A stretch of DNA of 14,352 bases, taken from Smittium culicis (taxonomy: Eukaryota > Kickxellomycota > Harpellomycetes > Harpellales > Legeriomycetaceae). The stretch's first letter is position 1. Every line of letters begins with the position of its first letter. The stretch is from assembly GCA_001970855.1 (NCBI GenBank), contig LSSN01002414.1, forward strand, positions 1-14,352, read 5' to 3'. Of this stretch, positions 1-8,706 are shown one piece after another. A program made the translations under genes and the position numbers. The notes under the pieces are model-generated. The model saw only the letters and a list, made by a program, of their open reading frames with translations. It did no database searches and was not told the DNA's origin.

Positions 1-308
1 AAATTGAAAGGCCTACTCTTTACAGAATTGATTATCTTTGACTGCGTAAGAGAAAAGTTAACTTTGTGAAAAGCGATCTTTCAATTATCGCAATCTTAAT
101 GCAATTCCTTCGGGAGTAGAGGGTGGGTTTGGTTTGGTTTAAGTATATAAATATTGTATATAGTTATGTGTTTAAGTAGTATTAGACACTTACTTTTCTG
201 AATCGTCGAACTATTTTTGACTTCGATTACTCTTAATACTCTTAAAAATTTCAAGCGTTTTTATTGGCTAATTCCAGAAAAAAAGCTTAGGGAAGAGAGA
301 GTTTATAA
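1..308. other. Left edge, no intact gene; possible upstream part of the retrotransposon relic
   Basis: No open frame of useful length is present. Just before the recognisable integrase core, one + strand frame around 240-290 reads LKNFKRFYW followed by a basic stretch. This resembles the part of Ty3/Gypsy integrases just after the zinc-binding histidines, where a tyrosine-tryptophan pair is common. No cysteine or histidine pair of the zinc finger can be found. The spacing to the core is also shorter than usual, so either DNA has been lost or the match is chance. A short TTTGG-rich patch lies at 128-140. Confidence 0.3.
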
Positions 309-1037
309 AATCTATTAAATTCAAATAAATATATTATAGTATTTACCGACATAATTCAAATTTGGGCAGATTCCGTCGCAGTTAAGCATTTTACTTCGGA
401 AACAAATGCTAATATGCTGTTACAAAGATTTTTTCCCGTTTATGGATGCCATGGAAAGTTTTATCACACAATGGAACTGCATTTACTGGAGATTCTATGT
501 TTACATTGTGTAAAAAGTTATACATTAAACATATAATTTCGTCATAATATCACCCTGAAAAAATTTCTCACTGAAAGATTTAATATAACCTTATAAGGGA
601 TAATATGTGAATTTAGATACAACTCGCATATAGATTGAAAAAAAGACATAATATTCTAGTATTTTCTCTTATGTCATCAATGCAGAGCTCTATTAGAATA
701 TAAAATTTTATGTTCCTTTGCGATTAGGAACCAATCTGCACTTCGACCCAGAAATTAAATACGATAATCTAAGTCTGAATGTAAATGATTATGAAAGGCA
801 TGTATGAGAAAGATTAATTTTACTAAAAAAATTGTCGAAATTAATATTTCAGTAAAAAAAAAATACATATAAGCGCGTTATTATAGTAGGAACAAGCTAC
901 ATACTTACAAAATCGGATACAAAGTTTTACTGAAAATAGAATTTAAGGGCCGTTTTGAATTAAGTTTGGAATTGAGCTCAAAATACATTTACCCATTCTA
1001 AATCGTAATCAAATTAGGTAAAGTTAGTTATTTATAG
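309..1037 (+). pseudogene. Decayed Ty3/Gypsy-type retrotransposon integrase (3' end of pol)
   Basis: This is the remains of an integrase, the enzyme that joins retrotransposon cDNA to host DNA. Frame 309-536 holds IWADSVAVKHFTSET (from 360) and RFFPVYGC, the usual start of the catalytic core after the first Asp. The match then jumps frame: HNGTAFTG (467-490) is the block around the second catalytic Asp, but that Asp is His here (CAC at 467-469). YHPE (548-559) precedes another shift across the A6 run 558-563, then LTERFN (567-584). At 671-730 a block like the family's QESTxxxPFxLLxGREP is visible with two stops. The C-terminal module occupies about 873-1037: a YKIGxKVLL block, then KYIYPF (981-998) in place of the conserved GPF, then a valine-rich tail. 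Stops lie at 545, 594, 636, 999 and elsewhere. The copy cannot be functional. Family assignment rests on motif order and spacing; the exact lineage is unknown. Confidence 0.85.
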
Positions 1038-1051
1038 AAAGAGAAAGAAAG
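1037..1051 (+). other. Purine tract, possible retrotransposon polypurine tract
   Basis: Fifteen unbroken purines begin at the last base of the stop codon that ends the integrase frame, and GAAGG plus an A11 run (1063-1073) follow shortly after. In Ty3/Gypsy elements a polypurine tract primes plus-strand DNA synthesis and sits between the end of pol and the 3' LTR, so position and strand fit. No LTR with clear TG...CA ends was recognised downstream. Purine runs are also common in this A-rich DNA, so this remains a suggestion. Confidence 0.25.
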
Positions 1052-1073
1052 TTAAAGAAGGTAAAAAAAAAAA

Positions 1074-1285
1074 CAGCTAATATAAAAAGACTAAATCCAA
1101 ATATAGAAAAAGCTGAATGCACTACGTGAAGATGGTGCATAATGTTAGATATTAATAGTTTAATCCTTAACCAAGTAATTATCCTTATTGTATATCACAT
1201 ATTTATCTTATTTTATTTACATAAAATGTAATAATTTAGTATACTTTAGATACCTCATTATCTATATAAATTATATATCAATCAT
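1074..1285. other. A+T-rich stretch without recognisable genes
   Basis: I see no coding frame, RNA or repeat here. If the purine tract is real, the 3' LTR of the Gypsy relic would be expected to start here, but no paired copy of this sequence was noticed elsewhere in the window. The stretch also holds the tail region of the convergent - strand dead gene. Confidence 0.3.
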
Positions 1286-2677
1286 TATTATCTAGCAACA
1301 GGAAATTTTACCGCATGAATTGTTTTCCTATGATTCAAAATTTCAGTGGCATGGATAAGAATTGAAGATAGCTTTATTTTTAGACGTCTCAAAACCTTTT
1401 ATAAATTTATTACTTTGTATTCATTTTTATTAAAACGATTTTTTCACGTCCGTATACTGAACTATTTTAGCCACGAATCATAGATTTTGGCTGTATTCGA
1501 CCTTATTACTATTTTTTTTTATCTGTTTGGGATATTTTTACAGTTCTTAGACACCCTTCCTGATAGTTTCCATGTTTGAATTTCACATTGAGTATGATTA
1601 TCTTTTAATAGAATATAAGGAAGTTTTGTGATTTTCTTCAACAAAGGTTATCTTGGTTTCATTGGTGAATATGGCGCTATTAGTACCCTCTGCAGCTGCT
1701 CCATTATCTCACACCATATTTTATGTGGTATTAATAATACTGGTGAGTTTTAAGATGGTTTTTTTTTTTACAGATCTTGGATTATTATAGCGACTAATAC
1801 TTATTAGATTAGATCCTGGGCTTAAATATAGTATCTTTTCGGCTGATGATTAGCTGATGATGCATAGGATTCGACTTTTAGGGTCAACACTTGTTTTTTG
1901 CTGAGTTTAATAAGCTTTTCTGCCCAATCTATTTGTATATATTGTGTTATTTTTTTGAGAACCAGTCTGAAAGAACATTTTCGTTCGCAGATACATAGAA
2001 GATTATCGCCAATATTTTAGTTTCCAAAACAATTTCTCATATCTCCTTTGAAAGATTGGGTATTTTTCTGCTTGAAGTTGCTACTCCGTTTTAAAATAAC
2101 GGGGTTTTACGTGTTTTTTTATGCATTAACGTGAATATCACTTTTTCTCAGTATAAATTATGAATTTTCAACTCATTCAGAGATATTTTAGCTTCATTGT
2201 AGTATTAGGATTAAATTTTAGTTTTCTGGTTCCAAGCACCAGCTACGGACATAAATTTTCCTTTTTTTTCCCAAGTATGTACTATAAAAATCCATTTTTG
2301 CAGATACGAAAGATTTTGGAGGAAGGTGCCTCATCATAAATGCATATTAACCCTATGCCATCATTTGGGTTTTCAAACACATTAGATCCTGTAAGATTTT
2401 ATTCAAAAGTGACCATTGGAGATTTTAACTGTAGTACTGCTTCTTCTAGACTCTGGTGATATTTATTTAAATTACTCTTTATTTTATTGGCTTTAGGCCT
2501 ATTGCTGTTACTGAGGCTGAGAATAATATGTTAATTACATCACCTGTCTTATTATATATGGGTTTTTATTTCTATTTGATCATCTATCTATATCGTCTTT
2601 TTTCGGTTCTTTGCGAATTTTATTTGAGCTTTTTATATGTCGAAAATATATCAGAAAATTTTTTGGACTATGGTATG

Positions 2678-3142
2678 CTAAATCGAACAGTTTTCTGTTT
2701 TAAGTATGAAAATGATCTTTTCCAGGAGTTTATGTACTATTGAGCTTAAAGAATATACTTCTTTTCTGCTGAATCCAATATTGAGATATATTTTATATAA
2801 AATATTAGGCTTATCCCTATAGATCAGAGTTTCTCGATAGCTGCTTTCACAATTTGTGAACATAAACTTGTTGCCTTCGTAAGTATGAATTGCAGAGGTG
2901 TGATTCGAGTGTTTTTTCTTTATTGGTAAATCGATATATTCTGGCAGAATTTTGATGATAATTGATGTGTCAGTATGCCTAATTTCCAGAGTTGAAATAA
3001 AGTATCCTGATAGTATCAAGCTCTTCAAATACTTGAAACCCTCCATATCGAAACCCTCCTTGACCTCAAAAGCATTAATTTTGTCTTTTGCATTATTTTT
3101 TGAGTCATTTTTATCCATCCTTGGAAAGAATCGGTGACACAT
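2678..3142 (-). pseudogene. Longest open segment of the decayed - strand gene (154 codons)
   Basis: This ATG-to-stop frame of 154 codons is far longer than chance would give in DNA this rich in A+T. The product would be lysine- and isoleucine-rich and soluble. It lacks signal peptide and membrane segments, and has an acidic/basic mixed start (EVKEGFDMEGFKYLKSL) and several Cys and Tyr residues near the middle. Its frame continues on both sides into stop-interrupted coding-like sequence, so the ATG at 3142 is probably an internal Met and the TAG at its end an acquired stop. An intact exon or small gene cannot be excluded, but no convincing splice pair was found. No family recognised. Confidence 0.45.
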
Positions 3143-4122
3143 ATGTCTTATCCATTTCCCAAGCTTCTATTATGCTCCCAAGCTTCAGATATTCTTGGGA
3201 CATAAAGCTTATATCATTTTGATCTTACATCTGAAGGATATGTTATTTTTTTTTAGTCCGTGGAGGCTGTGCTGTTAATTATAATTAATATCGTTTTTGC
3301 ATAATTTAGTAGTACTATTGATAGTTGAAAGGATTTCGCAAAAATCGAGTTTCCTGCTTAGCCTACAGTGCAATGACATTCTTGTCTCAGCGGTGATATT
3401 TCTTTGGATGTTTTTTTACGGTCTGTTTTTCTCTACTTGAAATTCTTTCCCATTTTTCTTCGATAAGGCTCAAGGGCATTATTAGATCGTAAAAGAAAAT
3501 TTTTTATGGAGTTTTTTTAGAAAATGATTTTTTGAAGTTTTCATCGTTTTGGCTTGCGTAGAATCCATTTTTGTTATAAAAAATTTTACGATCTCCGATT
3601 GGACCAAAAAATTTACCAGTTGATCGTAGAATCTACATGATCGCTTTCTCAATTTTTTTTTTTCCTAATTTATATTTTTCGCGGTCTTTTGTCTAGCTTG
3701 CAGCCTATTCCGATTCTGCATTTTTAGAGGACTTAAACGTTATCTTGATTTTATCAAAACCCCGTATTTTTTTTTGGTTGAGACCATTCAGGCGATCGTT
3801 TCTGTAACTTCGCTGGCTTTTTTTTTTTTTTTTTGGTTATTGCAGGTAATATATGATGTTTTTTATCCTTAGTATATTCTCATGAATCATCATCGAGTAT
3901 TATAGCTTCCTCTGTATACCCCCTCCCTCTTGCGTGTCTGATAGTTATATAAATGTTACCTGTCGTGTTTAATTTGGTTGATATCGTATTCTGATGGATT
4001 TAATGGAGAGAGTATTGTAGTTTCATGCTTGTCGCAAGTTAGAAATCTGTTCTAATGATTTTCAACGAAAGAGGTATCGTTAGATTCGAGTGTTATTTTT
4101 ATTAAGAGAAGGAAAAAAATTG

Positions 4123-4161
4123 AAAGACTTAGAGATCCATTTTTCGAATCTCCAAGTCTTT
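4123..4161. repeat. Inverted repeat, 14-bp arms with 11-nt loop
   Basis: The arm AAAGACTTAGAGAT (4123-4136) pairs with ATCTCCAAGTCTTT (4148-4161) at 13 of 14 positions; the single mismatch is near the loop. It lies inside the decayed - strand gene region, just where coding-like signal dips. It could be a small palindromic insertion footprint or a chance hairpin. No target-site duplication or second copy was noticed. Confidence 0.6.
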
Positions 4162-4519
4162 TATACTATTAAATAAAAATTTTGATTTGATAATTTAGAT
4201 CAGAGAATTAATTTAAAATTATTCTAATAAAATATTAACAGGTATTGTGAATCTGTGGAACTCTTTCAGGGGCTTAATTCGCTGAAAATTGATCATATCC
4301 ATAGATTTGTGCATCAATGAATCTTTTGGATTTTTTAGCAATGCTAAATATGAGTGAGTAAGTCATGTGAACTACAATTGATTTTCTAAGTAATAGCTCC
4401 AACTCAGGGCTTAGTTTCTAATGAGTACTACGCAAGATTGTTACTTAGTTCTTTGGTGAGGATTAAGATTAATGCGATATCAAGAGCTTGTTTCTCTGCC
4501 ACTGTAAGTTTTTAGTATT

Positions 4520-4545
4520 CAAGATTAATCTTAAAATTAATCTTG
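4520..4545. repeat. Perfect inverted repeat, 10-bp arms with 6-nt loop
   Basis: CAAGATTAAT (4520-4529) and ATTAATCTTG (4536-4545) are exact reverse complements. A related GGATTAAGATTAATGCG lies about 60 bp upstream. The site is within segment A of the decayed - strand gene, so it may just be A+T-rich coding sequence. No T-run typical of a bacterial terminator is relevant here. Confidence 0.5.
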
Positions 4546-4958
4546 ATAAACTAAATAATTTCATTGATATTTAAGAAACATCAACTTGGTGCAAGGTGCC
4601 TACTTTTAATTGATGAAACTGTTTTTGAAACGAGTTTTTTATTGAAATAGTGATTTTTTATTCATTCGTATTCTTGTAAGTTGAGATCCGAGGAATTATA
4701 CTTGTAAATTTGATCATAAGTGACATATAACCTACAATTTTAAATCATTCAGTTTGTTTGGTAGTGTTTCTGGCTCCTTGGATTCACTCAATTGCTTTGG
4801 TAAGCTCTTGGAGTTGGTTTTTGATCGATTCGATATTATATGGTAGAAAATTATTCATTTTTTGGATTATGACAATTTTTTTTTTGCATTTATATAACTT
4901 GAATTTAAATTTTTATTTTATTAGCACGGAATATGGATTGAAAATTTCTATGGTACCC

Positions 4959-5700
4959 TAGAGGCAACGTGACATCTTATAAATATTCTATAAATTTTTT
5001 CTTTTACTAAGTTATTACTTAGTTATATCAATATATAAAGTGCAGATCTGATATTGAATTCATACCGCCAACCATTTTAGGAACCTTTAGTACCAATAAA
5101 TATCAAAGGTAATTTGAATATTAATAAAGAATGGTTTAATTTATATATTATATATTATATATTATATTTACTGATAATATTGTTGATACGAATCAAAAAA
5201 TAATCATTAAAAATCACATATAAAGTTAATCGAGTATAAATTTATTCATTTATAGATAAATTATTTGGCTTTTGAGATAAAAAAACAAAGCTGAATAATA
5301 ATATTCAAAAAAAAATAAAGAAATCCAGTTAAATAACCTAAAATTAAAAGCCAAATATAAGAACTTTTAGAAATCAAGAAATAATATATAATAATCTGAC
5401 CATATTCTCACTTAACGGCAATAAAAAAATTTGAGCTAAGAATCAAAATCTAAATAATGATAACAGATATAGATTTGCTCATAGCTCTAATAACTTTGAT
5501 TAAAATTAGATCTCTAGTAAGATTAAATAAATTAAATTAAATTAATTGTTTTTACTATTTTAAAAAATTAAATTTGTATCGCTTATATTCATTTCTTATG
5601 GAAATAATCTACATGCATAAAAACTTAAAATTTTTTTTATAGAAATAGTATCTAGAATTTTATAGTTGTCAATAAATAATACTAGAAGACGGATTTTTAG
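4959..5700. other. A+T-rich gap between divergent decayed frames
   Basis: I see no coding frame in this stretch. It separates the - strand dead gene, which starts at 4858, from + strand coding traces further right. The + strand changes from T-rich runs on the left to A-rich runs on the right near its beginning. If the flanking frames once belonged to divergent genes, this would have been their shared promoter region. It contains a short tandem repeat at 5142-5167. Confidence 0.35.
5142..5167. repeat. Tandem 7-bp repeat (TATATAT unit)
   Basis: Three full copies plus a partial copy of a 7-bp TATATAT unit lie head to tail. It is a simple-sequence repeat in the A+T-rich spacer, with no further function visible. 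Confidence 0.75.
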
Positions 5701-6362
5701 TTCAAAATCCAAAAATAACAAATCAACTTATAATGACATAGTACACTTCAAGCAACGTAAATGATAAATCAAGAATTTCCCAGTACCTGAAGAACGAAAT
5801 AATAGGAAATTATTGCTTAATTGAACTGATAATAACAATGAGTGAAACAAAGCGCCTGAATCGATTGAATTAAGAGATTCATATCTCTTCTTACACAAGA
5901 AGTCAGAAAGATAGAGATGAGTTAAGGTCAAAAGACTATTTAGTTTCACTAAGACCTACTACAAATGAAAAATTCTGCTCCATATAAATCTACGAATTTC
6001 AATGCCAATATTTATGGAATTCAAACAGCTCCAAATCACATAAATGATCCTTTAACAAATTTTTAATCTGATGGTTTCAACAAGACCATTACATTGATAT
6101 TTCTGATAATCGTTAAATACACTTTTCGATCAAATTTTGAGATATATGGCCTATATTTCTGACACTATAATTTTTCTATAGATATCATCCATAAAAAAAA
6201 TATTATATCTAATATTCTTATTCAGTTTAAATAAACCAAAATAAAACCACATACAGCTCAGGAGAAATTTTAAATCATTTTAGCTAATAAATCAGTATCT
6301 AAATCCAAAAATATCAAATAACTTTTGCAATTGACAGTATTTCTATATCAAAAATAACAAAA
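5701..6362. other. A-rich stretch with only faint coding traces
   Basis: The + strand shows short protein-like runs in two frames, for example around 5790-5840 and 5965-6065, but stops occur at close to the random rate. I cannot support a gene. A 73-codon - strand frame at 5728-5949 runs against these traces and resembles nothing I know. Confidence 0.3.
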
Positions 6363-6707
6363 CTAGCAAGAAACTGAAATTTCGCTGAGATATAAAGCTT
6401 CAATCGCCACAAAAGCAATTCTGACAATCTCTATTTTTCTGGCGGACAAAGCTTAATTTTTTCAGTATAAAATTTCAATCGAGAAGTTTCATCTGCGCTA
6501 TCAAAAATTTTATTACATGATATCTACATTTAAAAGACCTATATATTAAAATCAATAATTTTCTTTCATAAATAAAATCCGAACTTGTATGAGCAATACT
6601 TCAAGATTGAGACTTTTTCAGTCAATTTGATGCAAGATCCTCCGAAAAAGATTTCTGGAGATATTATTCCCTCAGGTTCCTTAATAAAATCATATGGACA
6701 TAGTTAA
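6363..6707 (+). pseudogene. Possible decayed coding segment, unknown
   Basis: One + strand frame spans about 114 codons with five internal stops. It ends in a 43-codon open run (6576-6704) containing NLMQDPPKKISGDIIPSGSL and closing at TAA. The last run has balanced amino-acid use with Asp, Pro and Gly, unlike the Lys/Asn/Ile bias expected from random A-rich DNA. It could be the C-terminal end of a dead gene. No domain recognised, and chance is a real alternative. Confidence 0.3.
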
Positions 6708-7427
6708 TAATTCATTTACCTACACTTTTACACCAGATTATTTATAACATAAATTATTTCTTATTTATTATACAATTACTCTATTTTCATTATTTTAATA
6801 ATCTTTAAAAAAACGCCACGCTATAGAATCTGGGTGGTATTTATATAATACTAGCTACTGATTAGGTCAGCGAGAGTATCATTTATAAAATCTATTTTAA
6901 AATCAAAAACAAAAACGAAATTTCGTCTAAAACCTCATCCAAAAAACACAAAGCTTCTATGATTGTAATCCATATCCAAGACGTACAGTAAAAACATCGT
7001 ATTCAAGATCCGGGGTCATCTAAAGAGATTTTAAAATTTCTAAAATTTTGGAAACAAGAAATTAAGATATATGGAAAGCTATTTAGGATTTCAATATTAA
7101 AATCAGTAAAATTGATTTTATATCGCGAAATTTACTGCAGAATTATGAAAATTAATAATTAAACTCTATAAAATAATGTCATAAAATTTTAAAGGAAACA
7201 GAATTTATTTATAGAATCTTTTGATATGTCTTGATAACGTACTCAGGTTGATGAAAATGGATTAGAATAGACCTCAAGTAAATTCTTGCGAATTTTTATA
7301 GTTTCTATTCTCTATCAATCAAATATTTGCAGACTATCAATCAGCGTTTGTTAAATCTGAACTCAAAACCGCGCTCGGGATTTTAAAGTTATGAGTAATG
7401 GTTTAAATCCATTCAGACCTACCTATA
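6708..7427. other. A-rich stretch, no supportable gene
   Basis: A + strand frame from 6859 to 7426 contains several protein-like runs of 20-30 codons, for example around 6940-7020 and 7275-7390. It has about 15 stops in 189 codons, close to random expectation. It may be the upstream continuation of the dead frame at 7428, but I would not annotate it. Confidence 0.3.
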
Positions 7428-8236
7428 ATGTTTACTGCTCAAACCGGATCGTATCCATCTCAAGAGAGAATAGAATTATCTCAGCGAGATTCTCAGTTTA
7501 AACCACTTTTATTAGATTTCCTTCAAAAAAATGCAGTGAGTGAGGAAATATTTAACCAAGCTCATAAATAGCTATTAAATCACCCAGAGATTACTAAAAT
7601 CCATAAAAACTTTGTTGAAAACAACTTGAAAACTTAGAGTTTGGAATTTGATTTTACAATTCATACAAAAAGTGCTCTATGAGCGTTATTAGACGAGCTT
7701 AGTGACTCTAATATGGTCATAAGTCACATGTATTTTAGATATGACGACACACTAAGCATCTCAGCTCCTCACTCTTTAAGAAATTAAAAACATTCTGGAC
7801 CCAAAAACAGGGAAAAAACCTCTCATAATATACAAACACCGTAGTTTTTTGAAACGGATATCTAGCTGCATTTTTTTTCGATTTCAAAGTATTGCTATTT
7901 TTTCAGTTGACTGAATCTTTTCTAAAAAACGAAAATTAAAAAGTCAATTATAATATAGAACTATCAGAGTTTTTTATCTGTCAGGTATCAAAAGAGATAA
8001 AACCATCAGTTTTAGATCTGCAGATTATAAATAATTGGCGGAGATCTAAAGCGCTGAAAAAATGAAATTCGGTTCAATAAAAGTCTAATAATATGCTTTC
8101 AAAACGTAGAAAACCATTTAATTGTTTCTAAAATTTCAATTGATTTTCATAAAATAACTATAGGATCTTTTTAAATAGCTTCTACCATAATCTCACTAGA
8201 TCTAGGTTTATTTTAGTGACAATTACTAGCATCTGA
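7428..8236 (+). pseudogene. Decayed protein-coding region, unknown
   Basis: ATG at 7428 opens a 47-codon run beginning MFTAQTGSYPSQERIELSQR, ended by TAG at 7569. The same frame continues through runs of 21, 14, 34 and 18 codons separated by TAG 7635, TGA 7680, TAA 7785 and TAG 7842. Near the T6 run at 7845-7850 the signal moves to another frame. There runs of 28 codons (7853-7936) and 41 codons (7940-8062, containing VSKEIKPSVLDLQIINNW) follow. A basic end with more stops finishes at TGA 8234. The product would be a soluble, Gln/Glu/Ser-rich protein with a helical look and a basic C-terminal third. I recognise no family. The long runs and near-normal composition argue for a dead gene rather than noise. 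Confidence 0.5.
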
Positions 8237-8318
8237 ACACAAAAAAAAAAAAAGAAAATAGCTCCAAACTAATCCTGCTCTTAGATATTGTAGGATAACT
8301 TAGGTTAAGTTGTTAACA

Positions 8319-8672
8319 ATGGGTAGAAAATTGATCGAATCGCATTTTTCAGGGTGAGTTATATTTACCTATTATAGAGCTCAAAAAAAATCAAGATGGT
8401 GCAAAAATACATTAGATTTGCCAAAATAACTCAGGTTTTTTGTTGAATCTTTATCCAGTACGAAAAATCTCAGTCTAATAAGAATTATTAGATTATTATT
8501 ATTCCGCGTCATACTCTATAAAAAAAGTGAGCAGTTTGTTAAAAAGTTATTAAGATTTATCAATGAAAAATAAAAACCTCAATCAACTAATAGAATTTCT
8601 AAGTGCAGCCGTTATATATATGATTTGATTCTACGCAATCCTGATACATTTATACACAAGGTAAATAATTGA
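8319..8672 (+). pseudogene. Decayed small basic protein gene, unknown
   Basis: One + strand frame starts at ATG 8319 and runs 117 codons to TGA 8670. Only three internal stops occur: TGA 8355, TAA 8427 and TAA 8571. The longest clean runs are 47 codons (8430-8570) and 32 codons (8574-8669). The product would be strongly basic (many Arg and Lys) with a Trp-Cys pair near codon 27 and a leucine/isoleucine-rich helix in the middle. It lies about 80 bp after the end of the 7428-8236 relic, on the same strand. No domain recognised. It could be the continuation of that gene or a second one. Confidence 0.45.
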
Positions 8673-8695
8673 TACAAGCTTATTAGCACATTAAT

Positions 8696-8706
8696 GGGGG
8701 GGGGGG
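8696..8706 (+). repeat. G11 homopolymer
   Basis: Eleven G in a row stand out in DNA where even GG is sparse. It follows the decayed frame ending at 8672. No further G-tracts are near enough to make a within-strand quadruplex motif. It could be a real simple repeat or a sequencing or assembly artefact. Confidence 0.8.

Larger units (their letters stand above)
1286..4858 (-). pseudogene. Large decayed protein-coding region, identity unknown
   Basis: Reading the - strand, protein-like frames follow each other almost without a gap. Segment A (4858 to about 3905) opens with ATG at 4858 and MNNFLPYNIESIKNQLQEL, a start rich in Gln/Leu/Glu that could form a short coiled coil. It runs about 215 codons to 4211 with nine internal stops and continues in the same frame past 4084. 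Segment B (about 3912-3800) is in another frame and is interrupted by an A17 run (complement of 3818-3834). Segment C (3779-3300) has open runs of 42 codons (3632-3507) and 38 codons (3503-3390). Segment D (3142-2200) begins with a clean 154-codon stretch; after stops it has a further run of about 50 codons and one of about 30. Segment E (2160-1286) has runs of roughly 30 to 60 codons. Random DNA of this composition should hit a stop about every 11-12 codons. Amino-acid use looks normal, with Cys, His and Trp present. I recognise no domain. It may be one protein of about 1,100-1,200 residues or two adjacent genes. Confidence 0.6.

Noticed and set aside
128..140. TTTGG-rich patch resembling a telomere repeat
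   Set aside because: Too few copies, and the unit is not a known telomere unit.
2528..3137. Two short + strand frames (2528-2743 and 2952-3137)
   Set aside because: Both oppose the longer - strand coding-like frame and have T-rich composition only.
4118..4165. Possible tRNA because of TTCGAATC
   Set aside because: No cloverleaf, acceptor stem or A box can be built. The sequence is explained by the simple hairpin.
4758..4961. 67-codon hydrophobic + strand frame
   Set aside because: The hydrophobic content comes from T-rich DNA, and the opposite strand carries the more protein-like start of the dead gene.
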